NCBI GenBank assembly: GCA_013203955.1
Contig: JABMOY010000019.1
Span: 1-37,303 of the forward strand
Source of the DNA: Rhodospirillales bacterium
GTDB taxonomy: Bacteria; Pseudomonadota; Alphaproteobacteria; Rhodospirillales; Casp-alpha2
DNA length: 37,303 nucleotides
Reading direction: 5' to 3'
Shown here: positions 25,100-32,913 of the stretch, piece by piece
Numbering within the stretch: the stretch's first letter is position 1
Layout: the number at the start of each line of letters is the position of its first letter
Notes under the pieces: model-generated
What the model was told of the DNA's origin: nothing
Seen by the model: the letters and a program-made list of their open reading frames with translations, nothing else
Database searches by the model: none
Position numbers and translations under genes: made by a program

Positions 25100-25891
25100 A
25101 TGAACAGCGAAATTAAAGAAAGAGAAACCACGGGATCCGTTCAGGAAACGGATTCCCGCCGGGAGTTTCTGACCCACGTTTTGACGGGGACGGCGACGGC
25201 CACGGTATTGATGGTTTTCGGGCCCGGCGTATCGGCCCGGCACAATTACGGCTATTCCGAAGAGAAGCACGAGTACGCTTTCGTCATCGATATCAATAAA
25301 TGTATCGGTTGCGGCAATTGCGTGCGTGCCTGCAAACGCGAAAACAGCGTACCGGCGGGAGTGTTTCGAACCTGGGTCGAAAGATACGTCGTCACCGAGA
25401 AGGGCATTTACGTCGATTCTCCCAAAGGCGCGCTGGAAGGGTTCAAGGAGGTCAATGCGAAAATCCGGGACGAAGCGCTGGTGGCGCGCTCGGTTCCGAA
25501 AATGTGCAACCACTGTTTCAACCCGCCTTGCGTCCAGGTCTGTCCGGTCGGCGCGACCTTCCGAACACCTGACGGTTTTGTCCTCATCGATCACGAGCAT
25601 TGCCTCGGCTGCGCCTACTGTGTTCAAGCCTGTCCCTATGGCGCCCGGTTCATCAATCCGGAGAAGAAAGTGTCCGACAAATGCACCTGGTGTTACCACC
25701 GGGTGAAGAAAGGCAAGTTGCCGGCCTGCGTCGTCGTGTGCCCGCAAAAGGCCAGATTGTTCGGTGACCTGAAGAATCCGGAGAGCGAGGTCACCAAAAT
25801 CTTCAAGAAGGACCATTGGATGACCCTCAGACCGGAGATGCATACCGATCCTTATTGTTTCTACATTGGCCTGCCGAGGGAGGTGCGGTGA
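25100..25891 (+). CDS. Tat-exported four-cluster ferredoxin-like subunit (NrfC/DsrO type)
   Basis: The protein has 263 residues from ATG 25100; a TTG at 25076 is an alternative. The twin-arginine signal is DSRREFLTHVLTGTATATVLMVF, which predicts export of the folded, cluster-loaded protein. Sixteen cysteines make four [4Fe-4S] sites: CIGCGNCVRAC (68-78), CNHCFNPPCVQVC (136-148), CLGCAYCVQAC (168-178), and CTWC with KLPACVVVC (195-214). This is the NrfC/PhsB/TtrB/DsrO electron-transfer family. It probably passes electrons between the NrfD-type quinone subunit and the periplasmic cytochromes. Its TGA overlaps the NrfD-type ATG as TGATG, so the two are made together. A molybdoenzyme partner, usual for this family, is not encoded nearby. 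Confidence 0.92.
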   Translation: MNSEIKERETTGSVQETDSRREFLTHVLTGTATATVLMVFGPGVSARHNYGYSEEKHEYAFVIDINKCIGCGNCVRACKRENSVPAGVFRTWVERYVVTEKGIYVDSPKGALEGFKEVNAKIRDEALVARSVPKMCNHCFNPPCVQVCPVGATFRTPDGFVLIDHEHCLGCAYCVQACPYGARFINPEKKVSDKCTWCYHRVKKGKLPACVVVCPQKARLFGDLKNPESEVTKIFKKDHWMTLRPEMHTDPYCFYIGLPREVR

Positions 25892-27084
25892 TGGAACTGC
25901 CCAACGACGCGCTCGTCAATTACATCTTCCCGAACAATCACGAGATCTGGTGGTCGTTAATGATCGTTATCTATCCCTTCATTACCGGGCTCATCGCCGG
26001 CGCCTTCGTCGTTTCCGCCCTGTCGCATGTCCTTAAAATAAAGGAATTCGAGCCGATCGCGAATTTCGCCTTGGTGGCGGCGCTTTGCTTCGGATTTTTC
26101 GCCGGCCTGCCGTTATTGGTCCACCTGGGGCAGCCGCAAAGGGCGCTGGAAATTTACTTCACGCCCCATACGACCTCGCCGATGAGCCTGTTTGGATATG
26201 TCTACGGCAGTTACATGGTCCTGTTGATCATCGAGGTCTGGCTGATCTACCGGCCCTATTACATCCGCAAGGCCAACGAGACAAAGGGCTTCGAGCAGTT
26301 CATCTGGACCGTCCTCACCCTTGGCTTGACGACCTACCACCCCGATTCCGCCAAACTGGACAAAAAAATAATCACGATCCTTGCCGGCATCGGCATCCCC
26401 TGGGCGTTCGTTCTGCATGGATATGTCGGGTTCGTCTTCGGCTCGGTCAAAGCCATCTCCTGGTGGGCGACCGCCTTGCAGCCGATCATTTTTCTGTCGT
26501 CGGCCATCGTCAGCGGAATGGCCATGCTGCTGGTTATGTATACCTTCATCAAATGGCGGGCCAAGGCGCCCTATGACTATGTCATGCTCAAGAAGTTCGC
26601 GGCCATTCTGTGCAGCGTGTTCATCCTGGATTGGGGCCTGGAACTCCTCGAACTTCTCCATGTTTCTTTTCAGAACAGCCACGAGTGGGAGGACATCAGG
26701 CCGCTTATCCTCGGGCCGTTATTCAATTCCTACGTCCTTCTCCAGATGGCGCTTCTTTCTCTCGGCCCGGTCGTTCTGTTGGGCGTGGCGGTGTTAGTAA
26801 AACTGCGTGATAAGATCATGTTGTACATGGTCACTCTTGGCGCCTTTTTGCTGGTTCTTCAGGTTCTTGTCATGCGCTTCAATGTCGTGATCGGGGGCCA
26901 GTTGATTTCCAAGTCAGGCCGGGGGTTCGTCGAATTCGAGTGGGAGATTTTCGGAAAAGAGGGTGTCCTGACCGCAGCCGTGATCCTGGCGGCTCCGTTT
27001 GTCACCTATTACGTGATCAGCCGATTCATTCCCATCTTCGACGAGCCCGCCGAAAAAGGCATTAGAGCAAGCGATCAGACATAG
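25891..27084 (+). CDS. NrfD/PsrC-type membrane quinone-site subunit
   Basis: The protein has 397 residues from ATG 25891, which overlaps the Fe-S gene stop; a longer frame from 25816 is rejected. Nine hydrophobic segments are visible, from WWSLMIVIYPFITGLIAGAF to TAAVILAAPFVTYYVISRFIP, in line with the polysulfide reductase NrfD family. Motifs such as GLPLLVHLGQPQRA and MRFNVVIGGQ are characteristic. Family members oxidise or reduce quinol near the periplasmic side, may couple to proton movement, and anchor the Fe-S subunit. Together with the preceding gene it forms a standard NrfCD or DsrOP module. The direction of electron flow is not evident. The gap to the NapC-type gene is 27 bases. Confidence 0.92.
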   Translation: MELPNDALVNYIFPNNHEIWWSLMIVIYPFITGLIAGAFVVSALSHVLKIKEFEPIANFALVAALCFGFFAGLPLLVHLGQPQRALEIYFTPHTTSPMSLFGYVYGSYMVLLIIEVWLIYRPYYIRKANETKGFEQFIWTVLTLGLTTYHPDSAKLDKKIITILAGIGIPWAFVLHGYVGFVFGSVKAISWWATALQPIIFLSSAIVSGMAMLLVMYTFIKWRAKAPYDYVMLKKFAAILCSVFILDWGLELLELLHVSFQNSHEWEDIRPLILGPLFNSYVLLQMALLSLGPVVLLGVAVLVKLRDKIMLYMVTLGAFLLVLQVLVMRFNVVIGGQLISKSGRGFVEFEWEIFGKEGVLTAAVILAAPFVTYYVISRFIPIFDEPAEKGIRASDQT

Positions 27085-27111
27085 ATTGGTGGACCGGCGT
27101 GGAGCAACAAC

Positions 27112-27675
27112 TTGGTCGTTCGCATTTGGAAATGGTTTTGGTCGCCGACGCTAAGATTCGGCTGGGGCGCCGTCCTTATCGCCGGCGGCCTGGGTGGAAT
27201 GATCTTTCTGGGTTCCTTCAACGCTGTCATGGAGAAATTCAACACCTTGGAATTCTGCGTTTCCTGTCACGAAATGGAACAACTGGTTTTCAAGGAATAC
27301 AAAAAGACCATTCACTACGCCAACCGTACGGGCGTCAGGGTCACCTGCGCCGATTGTCACGTTCCAAGATCCTGGTTTCCGAAGGTCTGGCGCAAGGCCC
27401 AGGCGACCAACGAACTGTTGCACAAGGTCCTTGGGTCCATCGATACGCCGCAAAAATTCGAAGCCAAGCGCCTGGAGCTGGCGGAACATGTCTGGAAATA
27501 TATGGAGAAGGTTGATTCCCGTGAATGCCGAGAATGTCACTCTTATGAAGCCATGGACTTCCACAAGCAAAGCAAGGACGCACAAGAAATGATGGGAATG
27601 GCTATGAAAGAGAACGTGACCTGCATCGATTGCCATAAAGGCATCGCTCACAAACTGCCCGATGATTACGAGTGA
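27112..27675 (+). CDS. NapC/NirT/NrfH-family tetraheme cytochrome c
   Basis: The protein has 187 residues from TTG 27112, with GTGGAG seven bases upstream and no ATG in a suitable place. The N-terminal anchor is RFGWGAVLIAGGLGGMIFLGSF. Four heme sites: CVSCHEM (49; the CXXCHxM pattern typical of the first NapC/NrfH heme), CADCH (79), CRECH (139) and CIDCH (171). Family proteins oxidise quinol at the membrane surface and hand electrons to periplasmic reductases. Having this together with an NrfD-type module gives the cluster two separate quinone-reactive proteins, which is unusual. It overlaps the longer possible start of the diheme gene. Confidence 0.93.
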   Translation: MVVRIWKWFWSPTLRFGWGAVLIAGGLGGMIFLGSFNAVMEKFNTLEFCVSCHEMEQLVFKEYKKTIHYANRTGVRVTCADCHVPRSWFPKVWRKAQATNELLHKVLGSIDTPQKFEAKRLELAEHVWKYMEKVDSRECRECHSYEAMDFHKQSKDAQEMMGMAMKENVTCIDCHKGIAHKLPDDYE

Positions 27676-27688
27676 TGGAGAGAGAACC

Positions 27689-28465
27689 GTGTCATCCATA
27701 AACCATAAAATCTGCAAGTTGTTATCGGTGGGCGCGGTGGCGGTTTTGGCCTTGGTTCCGCCCGGCAAAGCCGCCGCGGATGAACCTTCGGGCGACCCCA
27801 TGCACGTCCACGATGCCGACGACGTCTGGGCCATTGCCCGCGGCGGTCGTCTTTACGACAACTGGATGGAAGAATTGTTGCGGGACCAACCGCGGAAAAA
27901 TCATCCCGCCTATCCTTCAACTGGCAAAAAGAGGGGCTATCCGACTTGGCGCTGCAAGGAATGTCATGGCTGGGACTACAAGGGAAACAAAGGCGTTTAC
28001 AAGCTGGGCGACCATGCCACCGGCATTAAGGGCGTGTTCGATGTAAGGGGCAAGAAACCCGAAGAAATTCACCAAATGATCTTAGGCGGAACCCATGGCT
28101 TTTCGGGCGCGGAATTGCCCCATGCCGCCCAGGAACTGCTTGCCATCTTCCTAAGCAAGGGCCAGATCGACATGGACAAATACATTGACCGGAAAACCCG
28201 TATAGTACGGGGTGATATCAAGAAGGGTGGGCAATCCTTCCAAACGGTCTGCGTTTCCTGTCATGGCTTCGACGGCAAAGAAATCAATTTTAAATCGGGG
28301 CGGTTTCCCGAATACGTCGGAACCATTTGCCGCAAAAATCCGTGGGAAGCCTTGCACAAAATCCGCTTCGGCCAACCCGGCGTCGGCATGATCGCGCTGG
28401 CCAACCAGGATATTCAATACAATGTCGATATATTGGCTTATTGTCAGACGTTGCCGGTAAAATAA
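27689..28465 (+). CDS. Periplasmic diheme cytochrome c
   Basis: The protein has 258 residues from GTG 27689, with GGAGAGAG four bases upstream. An in-frame ATG at 27662 would extend it by nine residues into the previous gene. The signal peptide KICKLLSVGAVAVLALVPPGKAAA has a cleavage after AAA. Two CXXCH sites are present: CKECHGWDYKG (89) and CVSCHGFDGKE (188), each in a class I-like half, with ARGGRLYDNWMEELL before the first. I recall similar stand-alone diheme proteins in proteobacteria but no defined function. It could be the terminal redox partner of the cluster or an electron shuttle. No hint of substrate from sequence. Confidence 0.87.
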   Translation: MSSINHKICKLLSVGAVAVLALVPPGKAAADEPSGDPMHVHDADDVWAIARGGRLYDNWMEELLRDQPRKNHPAYPSTGKKRGYPTWRCKECHGWDYKGNKGVYKLGDHATGIKGVFDVRGKKPEEIHQMILGGTHGFSGAELPHAAQELLAIFLSKGQIDMDKYIDRKTRIVRGDIKKGGQSFQTVCVSCHGFDGKEINFKSGRFPEYVGTICRKNPWEALHKIRFGQPGVGMIALANQDIQYNVDILAYCQTLPVK

Positions 28466-28484
28466 ACTTGAGGGAAAGTGGAAA

Positions 28485-29609
28485 ATGAAAATTAAATACC
28501 TAAGAATTTTTAAAACGGTCCTTCTTTTGGCCACGGCCCTGCCTTTTCTGGGCGCTGTTCCCGCGACCGCCGGGGAAATCAAAAGCGGCAATCAAAATCA
28601 ATTGACCATCTACGGCATCGTCACGCGGGCCCTTTTGTACGCCGACGACGGCGACCGGCATCAACTGTTCAATATTGACGGCGGCGTCGAAAATACCCGC
28701 ATCGGCTGGCTCGCTCGCGGTCAGTTAGACAAGGACCTGTACGTCCTCGGCCATATCGAGATGGACGCACCGCTTTCCAATGCCGCCGGCGACGTCAATC
28801 TGAACGGCACGGAATCGGTGATCCGCGCCTCTTGGGGCATCCGCATCCAGGACATTACGGTTACCCATCGGCGATTCGGCAGTATGAGCTTGGGCCGAGG
28901 CGACACCGCCTCCACCGACCGGGTGGCCACCGACTTGTCAGGGTCTGACTTGGCGACCGGCAACAATCCAGCCGACATGGCCGGCGGCATCCATTTTTAT
29001 AACAAAACCACTGGCGCCCGATCCGTCACCCTCGGCGATGTTTTTGACAAGGTCGACGGCCTCGATAAGGCCAGCCGCATCCGTTACGACCTGCCCGAAA
29101 TCGGCGGCTTGGGCGTGGCGGTGTCGATGACCGGCGGCGGCGCCACCGATATCGGCGCCGGGTATGCCCGGGAATTCGGCGACTTTGCATTCGAAGCCGG
29201 CGCTTACTATGCCAATTCCAGCGGCATTTCGACCACCGACAGCGGCCTGTGGGGCGGGGCAGGGTCCCTCAAACACGCCGGTGGCCTCAGCTTGACGGTG
29301 TCCGGGGCGATCAAGGGACAGAAGGCCTCAGGCCGCGATGACCCCAACTATCTGTGGGGGAAAATCGGCTATTCCACTTCATTGTTCAAAATCGGCGAGA
29401 CGCATTTCGGGGTGTCTTACGGCCAATACAACGATTTTTCCCAGAACGGCGATGAAGCAACATCCTTAGGTTTCGGGATCGTCCAGGACCTGGAGCCCAT
29501 CGGTTCCAACCTGTGGCTTTTGGTCCGCAACCATAAACTTGACCAAGCCGGCAGTGATAATTTCGACGATGTCTTCATCGTTTCCGCGGGCACGCTGTTG
29601 AATTTCTAA
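28485..29609 (+). CDS. Outer-membrane porin-like beta-barrel protein
   Basis: This is a 374-residue protein. A signal peptide, KTVLLLATALPFLGAVPATAGE, is followed by the short motif QLTIYGIVTRALLYADDGD typical of Gram-negative porins. Many alternating hydrophobic strands follow (for example GYAREFGDFAFEAGAYY, ETHFGVSYGQYNDF), and the protein ends in a terminal Phe (GTLLNF), the outer-membrane insertion signal. It lies 19 bases after the diheme gene and is probably cotranscribed, so it may admit the substrate of the redox system. A general porin that merely follows the cluster is the alternative. Coding strand and frame are unambiguous. Confidence 0.87.
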   Translation: MKIKYLRIFKTVLLLATALPFLGAVPATAGEIKSGNQNQLTIYGIVTRALLYADDGDRHQLFNIDGGVENTRIGWLARGQLDKDLYVLGHIEMDAPLSNAAGDVNLNGTESVIRASWGIRIQDITVTHRRFGSMSLGRGDTASTDRVATDLSGSDLATGNNPADMAGGIHFYNKTTGARSVTLGDVFDKVDGLDKASRIRYDLPEIGGLGVAVSMTGGGATDIGAGYAREFGDFAFEAGAYYANSSGISTTDSGLWGGAGSLKHAGGLSLTVSGAIKGQKASGRDDPNYLWGKIGYSTSLFKIGETHFGVSYGQYNDFSQNGDEATSLGFGIVQDLEPIGSNLWLLVRNHKLDQAGSDNFDDVFIVSAGTLLNF

Positions 29610-29641
29610 CGGCAAGTTTCAGGGCGTTCTATAATGGGCAG

Positions 29642-31135
29642 ATGGCCGACAATTTTCTTTTGACCGTTGATGAAATGTACCGGGCCGATGCCGCCGCCTC
29701 GGCCCTTGGCGTTCCGTCGCTTGACCTGATGGAAGCGGCAGGGGCCGCTGTCGCCACCGAAATCCGAAACCGCTGGAAGCCGCGTCCGGTTGCCGTTCTC
29801 GCCGGGCCTGGCAATAACGGCGGCGACGGCTTCGTCGTTGCGCGTTTGCTGTCGGAATCAGGTTGGCCGGTGCGGCTGGCGTTATTGGGAAAACCTAAAA
29901 GCCTAAAAGGCGACGCCGCCGCTAACGCCCAACGGTGGAGTGGTGACATCGAAGAATTAAACCTAAGAATCCTGGATGACGCCCCCTTGGTCGTCGATGC
30001 CTTGTTCGGCGCCGGCCTGACCCGGCCCTTGCAAGGGGTGGCGCTCGAGGTCGTTCAATGGATCAATGAGGAAAAGCTCGATTGTGTCGCCGTCGATATT
30101 CCAAGCGGCGTTCACGGCGACAGCGGCGAGATATTAGGCGACACGCCGAAATCAGAAGTCACCGTTACTTTCTTCCGGCCCAAACCCGGCCATTATTTGT
30201 TTCCCGGCAGGGAATCGGCCGGCGACCTTGTCGTCGCCGACATCGGCATTCCGGATGCGGTTTTAGAAGACATAAGACCTAAAACCCGGCTTAACGGCCC
30301 CGACCTTTGGCAAGACGTTTTCCCTTGGCCGGATACCGCCGATCACAAATACAGCCGCGGCCACGCCGTCGTTGTCGGTGGCGCCGAAATGACCGGCGCC
30401 GCCCGGCTGGCGGCCATGGGCGCCCGGCGTTTGGGGGCCGGGCTCGTCACCATCGCCGCTCCGCCCGAAGCCTTTGAAATCTACGCTTCCGAAGAACCCG
30501 GAACCCTGGTCAAGGCGGTCGGCGATGACAAGGCGTTCCGAACGGTTCTGGATGATAAGCGCACGAACGCCGTCCTTGTCGGGCCGGGGGCGGGGTTGGG
30601 GCCAGGGGGAGAAGAGGGGGTTTCCGAAACCACCCGCGAGCGCGTCCTGGCGGCGCTGGATTGCGGCAAATCGGTCGTTATCGACGCCGACGGATTGAGC
30701 GTTTTCGCAGACAATCCCGAAGCCCTGTTTCAAGCCATCAAGGGGCCTTGCCTGTTGACCCCACACGAAGGCGAATTCAGGCGGTTGTTTTCCCTGGAGG
30801 GCGGTAAACCCGATAGGGCCCGCGAGGCCGCCCGGCAATCCGGCGCCGTGGTGCTCCTGAAAGGCCCCGACACCGTCATCGCCGCCCCCGATGGCCGTGC
30901 CGTAATCAATGCCAACGGCACGCCCGATTTAGCCACCGCCGGTTCTGGAGACGTTCTGGCCGGGATGGCATTGGGGCTGATGACCCAAGGCATGGAAATT
31001 TTCAACGCCGCGATGGCTGCGGTTTGGCTGCACGGGGCGCTCGCGGAACATATCGGGCCGGGGCTGATCGCCGAGGATTTGCCTGATAATTTGCCCCACG
31101 TCCTGCAGAAACTACGCGCCGTCATAAGCTCTTAA
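29642..31135 (+). CDS. nnr: Bifunctional NAD(P)HX epimerase / ADP-dependent NAD(P)HX dehydratase
   Basis: This is a 497-residue fusion. The N-terminal YjeF-N epimerase domain (about 1-215) has GPGNNGGDGFVVARLL and VDALFGAGLTRPL. The C-terminal ribokinase-like dehydratase domain (about 225-497) has HAVVVGGAEMTGAARLA, VGPGAGLGPGGEEG, IDADGLSVF, LLTPHEGEFRRLF, and TPDLATAGSGDVLAGMA. It repairs hydrated NADH and NADPH in the cytosol, using ADP in bacteria. It starts 32 bases after the porin and ends 36 bases before the malonyl-CoA decarboxylase gene. Full length; nothing unusual. Confidence 0.95.
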   Translation: MADNFLLTVDEMYRADAAASALGVPSLDLMEAAGAAVATEIRNRWKPRPVAVLAGPGNNGGDGFVVARLLSESGWPVRLALLGKPKSLKGDAAANAQRWSGDIEELNLRILDDAPLVVDALFGAGLTRPLQGVALEVVQWINEEKLDCVAVDIPSGVHGDSGEILGDTPKSEVTVTFFRPKPGHYLFPGRESAGDLVVADIGIPDAVLEDIRPKTRLNGPDLWQDVFPWPDTADHKYSRGHAVVVGGAEMTGAARLAAMGARRLGAGLVTIAAPPEAFEIYASEEPGTLVKAVGDDKAFRTVLDDKRTNAVLVGPGAGLGPGGEEGVSETTRERVLAALDCGKSVVIDADGLSVFADNPEALFQAIKGPCLLTPHEGEFRRLFSLEGGKPDRAREAARQSGAVVLLKGPDTVIAAPDGRAVINANGTPDLATAGSGDVLAGMALGLMTQGMEIFNAAMAAVWLHGALAEHIGPGLIAEDLPDNLPHVLQKLRAVISS

Positions 31136-31171
31136 CTTGAAATCTCACTCTTACAGGCAGATGTTTGGCGA

Positions 31172-32638
31172 ATGGACGACCTGATTAAACCGAACCCTAT
31201 GGACGAAAACGCCGCCGCCGGAAAACCGGAAGGCTTTCTTGACCGCACGCTTCGTAATGTGAGAAGCGCATGGCGGGGAATTGCCGGGTCCGGCTATGAC
31301 GCCACCACGGCCTCCTCCCGGCCCGATCTCCCCGAAAGCGATCTGGATACGTTGAAGGAACAGATGCGGGCCTGCCTGGAAACGCGGGGCGGTGAAGTTT
31401 CTGCGCGCGCCCGGGCGGCGGCGCTCGGCCATGTTTACCTGGCGCTCGACGCCACGGGCAGGGAACGGTTCTTGAATGTTTTGGCCCACGGTTTCGATGT
31501 TGACCCGGGTCCTGTCGATGCCGCCGTGGAAGAACTCCGCAGGGCCAAAGGCGATGATGCCAGGCGCTCGGCCCATACACTGTTGAAAAGGTCGCTGGAA
31601 GCCCCCCGGATAAAGCTCCTGACACAATTCAATGCGCTTCCCGACGGCATTAAGTTCCTGGTCGATATGCGCGCCGAGTTGATGGGCTTGGAAACAACCG
31701 ATCCCGCCTTGGCCGCCCTTGAACAGGAGCTAAAGGACCTTTTGACCACTTGGTTCGATGTCGATTTTCTGGAGCTCAGGCAGATCACCTGGGACAACGC
31801 CTCGGCGGCGTTGCTCGAAAAACTGATCGCTTACGAAGCCGTTCACGCCATCACCGGCTGGGACGACCTGAAAAACCGCCTGGATTCCGACCGCCGGTGT
31901 TTCGCTTATTTCCACCCAAGAATGCCGGCCGAACCCCTGATTTTCGTTGAGGTGGCGCTGGTCAACGGGCTCGCCGGCAATATTCAAGCCCTGTTGGATG
32001 AAAACGCGCCGGTTATCGACCCCAAGACCGCCGACACGGCAATCTTTTATTCGATTTCAAATGCCCAAAAAGGCCTTGCCGGCATCAGTTTCGGCAATTT
32101 CCTGATCAAAAGGGTGGCCGAAACCCTGAGCGTCGAATTCAAGGGCTTGAAAACCTTCTCGACGTTGTCGCCGGTCGTTGGTTTCAGGAAATGGTTGGAC
32201 CGTACCCTGGCCGAGGGCGAGCCCAAGCTTCTTACCCCCGGCGAAGGCAAGGCCTTAAACGCCGCCGCCGGCAAAGCCGCCGGCGCCAAGGGGGTTCTGA
32301 AATCATTGCTGGCTAATCCCAGTTGGCCCGAAAACCAAATTTTTTCCGATGCGCTCTATGCGCCGCTGCTTCGCCTGTGCGCACGGTATCTGATGGAAGC
32401 AAAAGGCCTCAACAAACGGGCCCTCGACCCGGTCGCCCACTTTCACCTGACCAATGGGGCCAGATTGGAAAGGCTGAATTGGCGGGGAGACCTATCACCC
32501 AGGGGAGTTAAAAAATCGGGCGGCATCATGATCAATTATCTTTATGATTTAAGCCGCGTTGAAGACAACCATGAAGCCTATACCTCGACAGGCAAGATCA
32601 TGGCTTCTTCGGGGGTCCGAAACCTTCTGAAAAAATGA
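31172..32638 (+). CDS. Malonyl-CoA decarboxylase
   Basis: This is a 488-residue protein. The N-terminal helical domain is followed by the GNAT-fold catalytic domain. Visible family motifs: CFAYFHPRMPAEPLIFVEVAL, IFYSISNAQKGLAGISFGNFLI, FSTLSPVVGFRKWL (the region that carries the catalytic Ser in studied enzymes), and VAHFHLTNGARLERLNW (the catalytic His region). It converts malonyl-CoA to acetyl-CoA and CO2. Malonyl-CoA synthetase and malonate transporter genes are not in the window, so it may act in control of malonyl-CoA rather than malonate use. A second ATG at 31199 is possible. Family assignment is firm. Confidence 0.94.
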   Translation: MDDLIKPNPMDENAAAGKPEGFLDRTLRNVRSAWRGIAGSGYDATTASSRPDLPESDLDTLKEQMRACLETRGGEVSARARAAALGHVYLALDATGRERFLNVLAHGFDVDPGPVDAAVEELRRAKGDDARRSAHTLLKRSLEAPRIKLLTQFNALPDGIKFLVDMRAELMGLETTDPALAALEQELKDLLTTWFDVDFLELRQITWDNASAALLEKLIAYEAVHAITGWDDLKNRLDSDRRCFAYFHPRMPAEPLIFVEVALVNGLAGNIQALLDENAPVIDPKTADTAIFYSISNAQKGLAGISFGNFLIKRVAETLSVEFKGLKTFSTLSPVVGFRKWLDRTLAEGEPKLLTPGEGKALNAAAGKAAGAKGVLKSLLANPSWPENQIFSDALYAPLLRLCARYLMEAKGLNKRALDPVAHFHLTNGARLERLNWRGDLSPRGVKKSGGIMINYLYDLSRVEDNHEAYTSTGKIMASSGVRNLLKK

Positions 32639-32663
32639 TAGGGCGGCCTGTGGAAATCTCCCA

Positions 32664-32687
32664 CATGCCCCCACTCATGCCCCCACT
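32664..32687. repeat. Tandem 12-bp direct repeat upstream of tRNA-Leu
   Basis: CATGCCCCCACT occurs twice in direct succession (32664-32675 and 32676-32687), preceded by CCCA, just before the tRNA-Leu promoter. It is non-coding. It could be a remnant of an integration event at the tRNA or a protein-binding site; neither is shown. Confidence 0.7.
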
Positions 32688-32707
32688 GGCCAACCATTTG
32701 CGATGCA

Positions 32708-32736
32708 TTGACACCTGGGGTCCTTCGTATAAAGAT
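32708..32736 (+). promoter_or_regulatory. Sigma70-type promoter for tRNA-Leu
   Basis: A perfect -35 hexamer, TTGACA (32708-32713), is followed after 16-17 bases by TAAAGAT (32730-32736). It ends about 42 bases before the mature tRNA start. It probably drives tRNA-Leu, and transcription could continue into tig. Confidence 0.6.
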
Positions 32737-32777
32737 GCGGCCCCGTAACCGGTTCCGGGGCGGTTTGCCAGAATTCC

Positions 32778-32862
32778 GCGGGCGTGGTGGAATTGGTAGA
32801 CACGCAGGCTTTAGGTGCCTGTGACGCAAGTCGTGGGGGTTCGAGTCCCTCCGCCCGCACCA
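32778..32862 (+). tRNA. tRNA-Leu (TAG anticodon)
   Basis: This is an 85-base class II tRNA. The acceptor GCGGGCG pairs with CGCCCGC, followed by discriminator A and an encoded CCA. The anticodon stem CAGGC/GCCTG has loop TTTAGGT with anticodon TAG at 32812-32814. A long variable arm (TGACGCAAGTCGT) and T arm GGGGGTTCGAGTCCCTC are present, as expected for leucine. Confidence 0.97.
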
Positions 32863-32868
32863 TTCAAT

Positions 32869-32898
32869 ACAGTTTCTTTTTAAACTGTCTCTTTATTT
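32869..32898 (+). terminator. Possible intrinsic terminator after tRNA-Leu
   Basis: ACAGTTT (32869-32875) and AAACTGT (32882-32888) form a 7-bp AT-rich stem around CTTTTT, followed by CTCTTTATTTT. The stem starts seven bases after the tRNA end and lies 26 bases before the tig start. The low GC content makes it a weak or partial terminator. Confidence 0.45.
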
Positions 32899-32913
32899 TA
32901 CACTGGGAAATTC

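Noticed and set aside
24791-25843. 350-codon minus-strand open frame opposite the tetraheme and Fe-S genes
   Set aside because: The plus strand encodes intact CXXCH and Fe-S cysteine motifs; the minus frame has no recognisable domain and spans two real genes.
24120-29640. FNR/ArcA-type operators for the redox cluster
   Set aside because: I looked for TTGAT-N4-ATCAA type sites near gene starts and found none convincing.
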